A DNA stretch of 64,000 nucleotides from Alphaproteobacteria bacterium (GTDB lineage Bacteria > Pseudomonadota > Alphaproteobacteria > Micavibrionales > Micavibrionaceae): assembly GCA_021775955.1 (NCBI GenBank), contig JAJFGU010000021.1:1-64000 (forward strand), given 5' to 3'. Below the pieces are notes generated by a model, which ran no database searches, was not told where the DNA came from, and worked only from the letters and a program-made list of their open reading frames with translations. Shown piece by piece: positions 62,274 to 64,000 of this stretch; position 1 is the stretch's first letter, and each line of letters starts with the position of its first letter. The translations under genes were made by a program, and so were the position numbers.

Positions 62274-63227
62274 GTGGCACTTTCCGAATACGAATTGATA
62301 CAGCGGGCCGTCGATATTGTCGAAGACAGCCCGCACCCGGCCAATAAGGTTGCGGCAACGATTGCGGGCCAGGACAAGGACGGCAAGGCGTTCCACCTTG
62401 CGCGCACCAATTTTTGGCCGGATAGCATTAAGGAAAAGATCGGCTTTGATACCAAGATCGGCAATTCCAGCGGCACGGTTCATGCCGAAACGGCTTGTAT
62501 CATCAATGCCCCGGTGACGGAAAACGCCGCGCTGTTTGTCACCGACCCGCCCTGCCCCAACTGCATGAAGAACATCGCCGAGGCGCGGATCAAGACGCTC
62601 TATATCGATCATAAGGGCTTCGACAAGGACTGGGCACTGCGCAACGAAGATCATTTCGCCCATATGTCGATGCGTATTGCCGTCCATGCCGGGATCAGTG
62701 TCTATGAAATCTGGCGCAAGGAAGAAAAACTGGTGCCTATTCTGGAAGTCTCCAAAGGTTACGCGCCGGTGATTGAAAAACCACTGCAGATTGAATCGCT
62801 GCCGGAGGGGGACATCAGTGCTTCGCATTTTTTAAGCTATGTGGAATCAAAAAAGACCGAATATGGAGACGCACCTTTTGCGGTTGCCATTGCACACGAC
62901 ATTCTTGGCAATTCTTATGCGCTCTCCGCCGAGCCACACCCGGCGATTGGTTATACATCGCGGACCCTGGACGAGGCGGATGAGAAATACAGCTTTATTC
63001 TGCAGCCCATCAACCGCCTGATCATGGCGGCATCGCGCTACGGCTTTTGGATTGATGCGGATTACTTATATTCCAGCCGTGTCCCCACCGCGCGCGAACT
63101 GGTCAATATGATGGGGGCGGGTTTGACGAAGATTTATATCGGTGACAGAGAAGAGTCCCGCGATGAGAATGGGCTGGAAGCACTGGGGCAGCTAACAGGT
63201 GCAGGGATTTTAAACGTCCAGCAATAG
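62274..63227 (+). CDS. cytidine/deoxycytidylate deaminase-like protein with degenerate second domain
   Basis: A 317-residue protein from GTG 62274. The N-terminal domain has the zinc site of the deaminase superfamily: H70-A-E72 in TVHAETACI and C94/C97 in PPCPNCMKN. The C-terminal part (about 185-310) repeats the same layout: [11 protein letters not shown] replaces the HAE helix, and [20 protein letters not shown] with KIYIGD mirrors [18 protein letters not shown] with TLYID, with the metal ligands lost. This suggests a tandem deaminase with an inactive second copy, as in E. coli cytidine deaminase. The substrate may be a cytosine nucleotide. The gene sits between odhB and lpd on the other strand, overlapping the odhB end. 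Confidence 0.8.
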   Translation: MALSEYELIQRAVDIVEDSPHPANKVAATIAGQDKDGKAFHLARTNFWPDSIKEKIGFDTKIGNSSGTVHAETACIINAPVTENAALFVTDPPCPNCMKNIAEARIKTLYIDHKGFDKDWALRNEDHFAHMSMRIAVHAGISVYEIWRKEEKLVPILEVSKGYAPVIEKPLQIESLPEGDISASHFLSYVESKKTEYGDAPFAVAIAHDILGNSYALSAEPHPAIGYTSRTLDEADEKYSFILQPINRLIMAASRYGFWIDADYLYSSRVPTARELVNMMGAGLTKIYIGDREESRDENGLEALGQLTGAGILNVQQ

Positions 63228-64000
63228 ACGCTGCGGGTCCTCGATCGCCTCTTTGATGCGCACCAGTGTGGTCACGGCTTCGCGGCCATCGACGATCCGG
63301 TGATCATAAGACAGCGCCAGATACATCATTGGCCGCGCCTCAATCGAACCATCCGGCATGACCATCGCGCGCTGGGTGATATTATGCATGCCGAGAATAG
63401 CTGATTGCGGCGTGTTCAAGATCGGCGTCGACATCATTGAGCCGAAAGTACCGCCATTGGTAATGGTGAACGTGCCACCCATCATTTCATCCATGCTGAG
63501 CTTGCCGTCGCGGGCGCGGGTACCAAGATCGTTAATTTTTGATTCAATATCGGCCATCGAAAGCTGATCCGCATCGCGCAGAACGGGAACGACCAGTCCC
63601 TGCGGCGTTGAAACCGCCACGCCGATATCATAGTAATTTTTGTAGATGATATCGGTGCCGTCCACTTCCGCATTGACTGCCGGAAATTCCTTCAGCGCGT
63701 TGATCGCGGCCTTCACAAAGAAACTCATAAAACCGAGCTTGACGCCGTGCTTTTTGACGAAAGTTTCCTGATATTCTTTGCGCAACTCCATCACCGGGCC
63801 CATATCGACCTCGTTAAAGGTGGTGAGCATGGCGGCGGTGTTTTGCGCCTCTTTCAGACGCTTTGCGATCACCTGGCGCAGCTTTGTCATCTTCACACGT
63901 TCTTCGCGCTCACCGGTTTCACGCGGCGCGGCCGGAGCCGCCGGAGCGGGCGCAGGGGTTGGGGCTGAAGCGGCAGCAGGAGCCACACCGGCGTTGATAA
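63210..64000 (-). CDS. odhB: 2-oxoglutarate dehydrogenase E2 (dihydrolipoyl succinyltransferase), partial
   Basis: The frame is open to the right edge, so the N-terminal lipoyl and E3-binding parts lie outside. Visible are an Ala/Pro-rich linker, the start of the catalytic core ([25 protein letters not shown]), [19 protein letters not shown], and [19 protein letters not shown], with the catalytic histidine and aspartate of HRxxDG. The ending RLLLDV is typical of OdhB/SucB rather than PDH E2. It transfers succinyl groups to CoA. The last 18 bases overlap the deaminase-like gene on the plus strand. Confidence 0.95.
   Translation of the reverse strand, partial: INAGVAPAAASAPTPAPAPAAPAAPRETGEREERVKMTKLRQVIAKRLKEAQNTAAMLTTFNEVDMGPVMELRKEYQETFVKKHGVKLGFMSFFVKAAINALKEFPAVNAEVDGTDIIYKNYYDIGVAVSTPQGLVVPVLRDADQLSMADIESKINDLGTRARDGKLSMDEMMGGTFTITNGGTFGSMMSTPILNTPQSAILGMHNITQRAMVMPDGSIEARPMMYLALSYDHRIVDGREAVTTLVRIKEAIEDPQRLLLDV

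Overview
The window is a bacterial chromosome segment that looks alphaproteobacterial. The evidence is an F1-ATPase operon (atpHAGDC) without the F0 genes, the priA / fsa-type transaldolase / DUF484 / xerC run, a class I lysyl-tRNA synthetase, and lpd beside odhB. I cannot name the genus; a Micavibrio- or Rhodospirillales-like lineage is a guess. There is no rRNA, no complete tRNA and no CRISPR array.

Bases 1 to about 9045 look like an integrated mobilizable element. A tyrosine recombinase enters from the left edge. Cargo follows (conserved hypothetical, ZntB-type transporter, histone-deacetylase-like hydrolase, Fic protein, unknown protein). Next comes a tight leftward operon of replication-relaxation protein, TraD/VirD4-like coupling ATPase and M48 membrane peptidase. 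A repeat-rich stretch with a perfect 26-bp inverted repeat (oriT/origin candidate) leads to the 3' half of a tRNA-Leu(TAA), which is the probable attachment-site junction. No relaxase is visible.

From 9 to 33 kb are ordinary chromosomal genes mixed with lineage-specific ones: glycosyltransferase, CinA-like protein, map-radC, MFS transporter, hydrolase, L,D-transpeptidase, purB, a bfr / PKD protein / bfd iron cluster, cyclophilin, GH13 glucosidase, XRE regulator, a repeated coiled-coil protein, DksA-like protein, lipoproteins, PepSY-like proteins, cold-shock protein, an AT-rich HEPN-like protein, and uvrB.

From 33 to 45 kb are a histone-H1-like Lys/Ala/Pro-repeat protein, lysyl-tRNA synthetase, a mechanosensitive channel, two tiny tandem genes, a DinG-like helicase, a contiguous p-aminobenzoate cluster (pabB-pabA-pabC) and a LOG-family protein. 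From 45 to 50 kb is atpHAGDC on the minus strand, with an extra 68-residue ORF between atpG and atpD and a hairpin between atpD and atpC.

From 50 to 64 kb are a TraX-like membrane protein, a membrane-anchored spermidine-synthase-like enzyme, priA, fsa, DUF484-xerC, a repeat-rich accessory island holding two orphan genes and a relic of an lpd 3' end, then lpd, a tandem-domain cytidine-deaminase-like protein and the 3' part of odhB. Several orphan genes share a near-consensus promoter beginning TTGACATA with 17-bp spacing.
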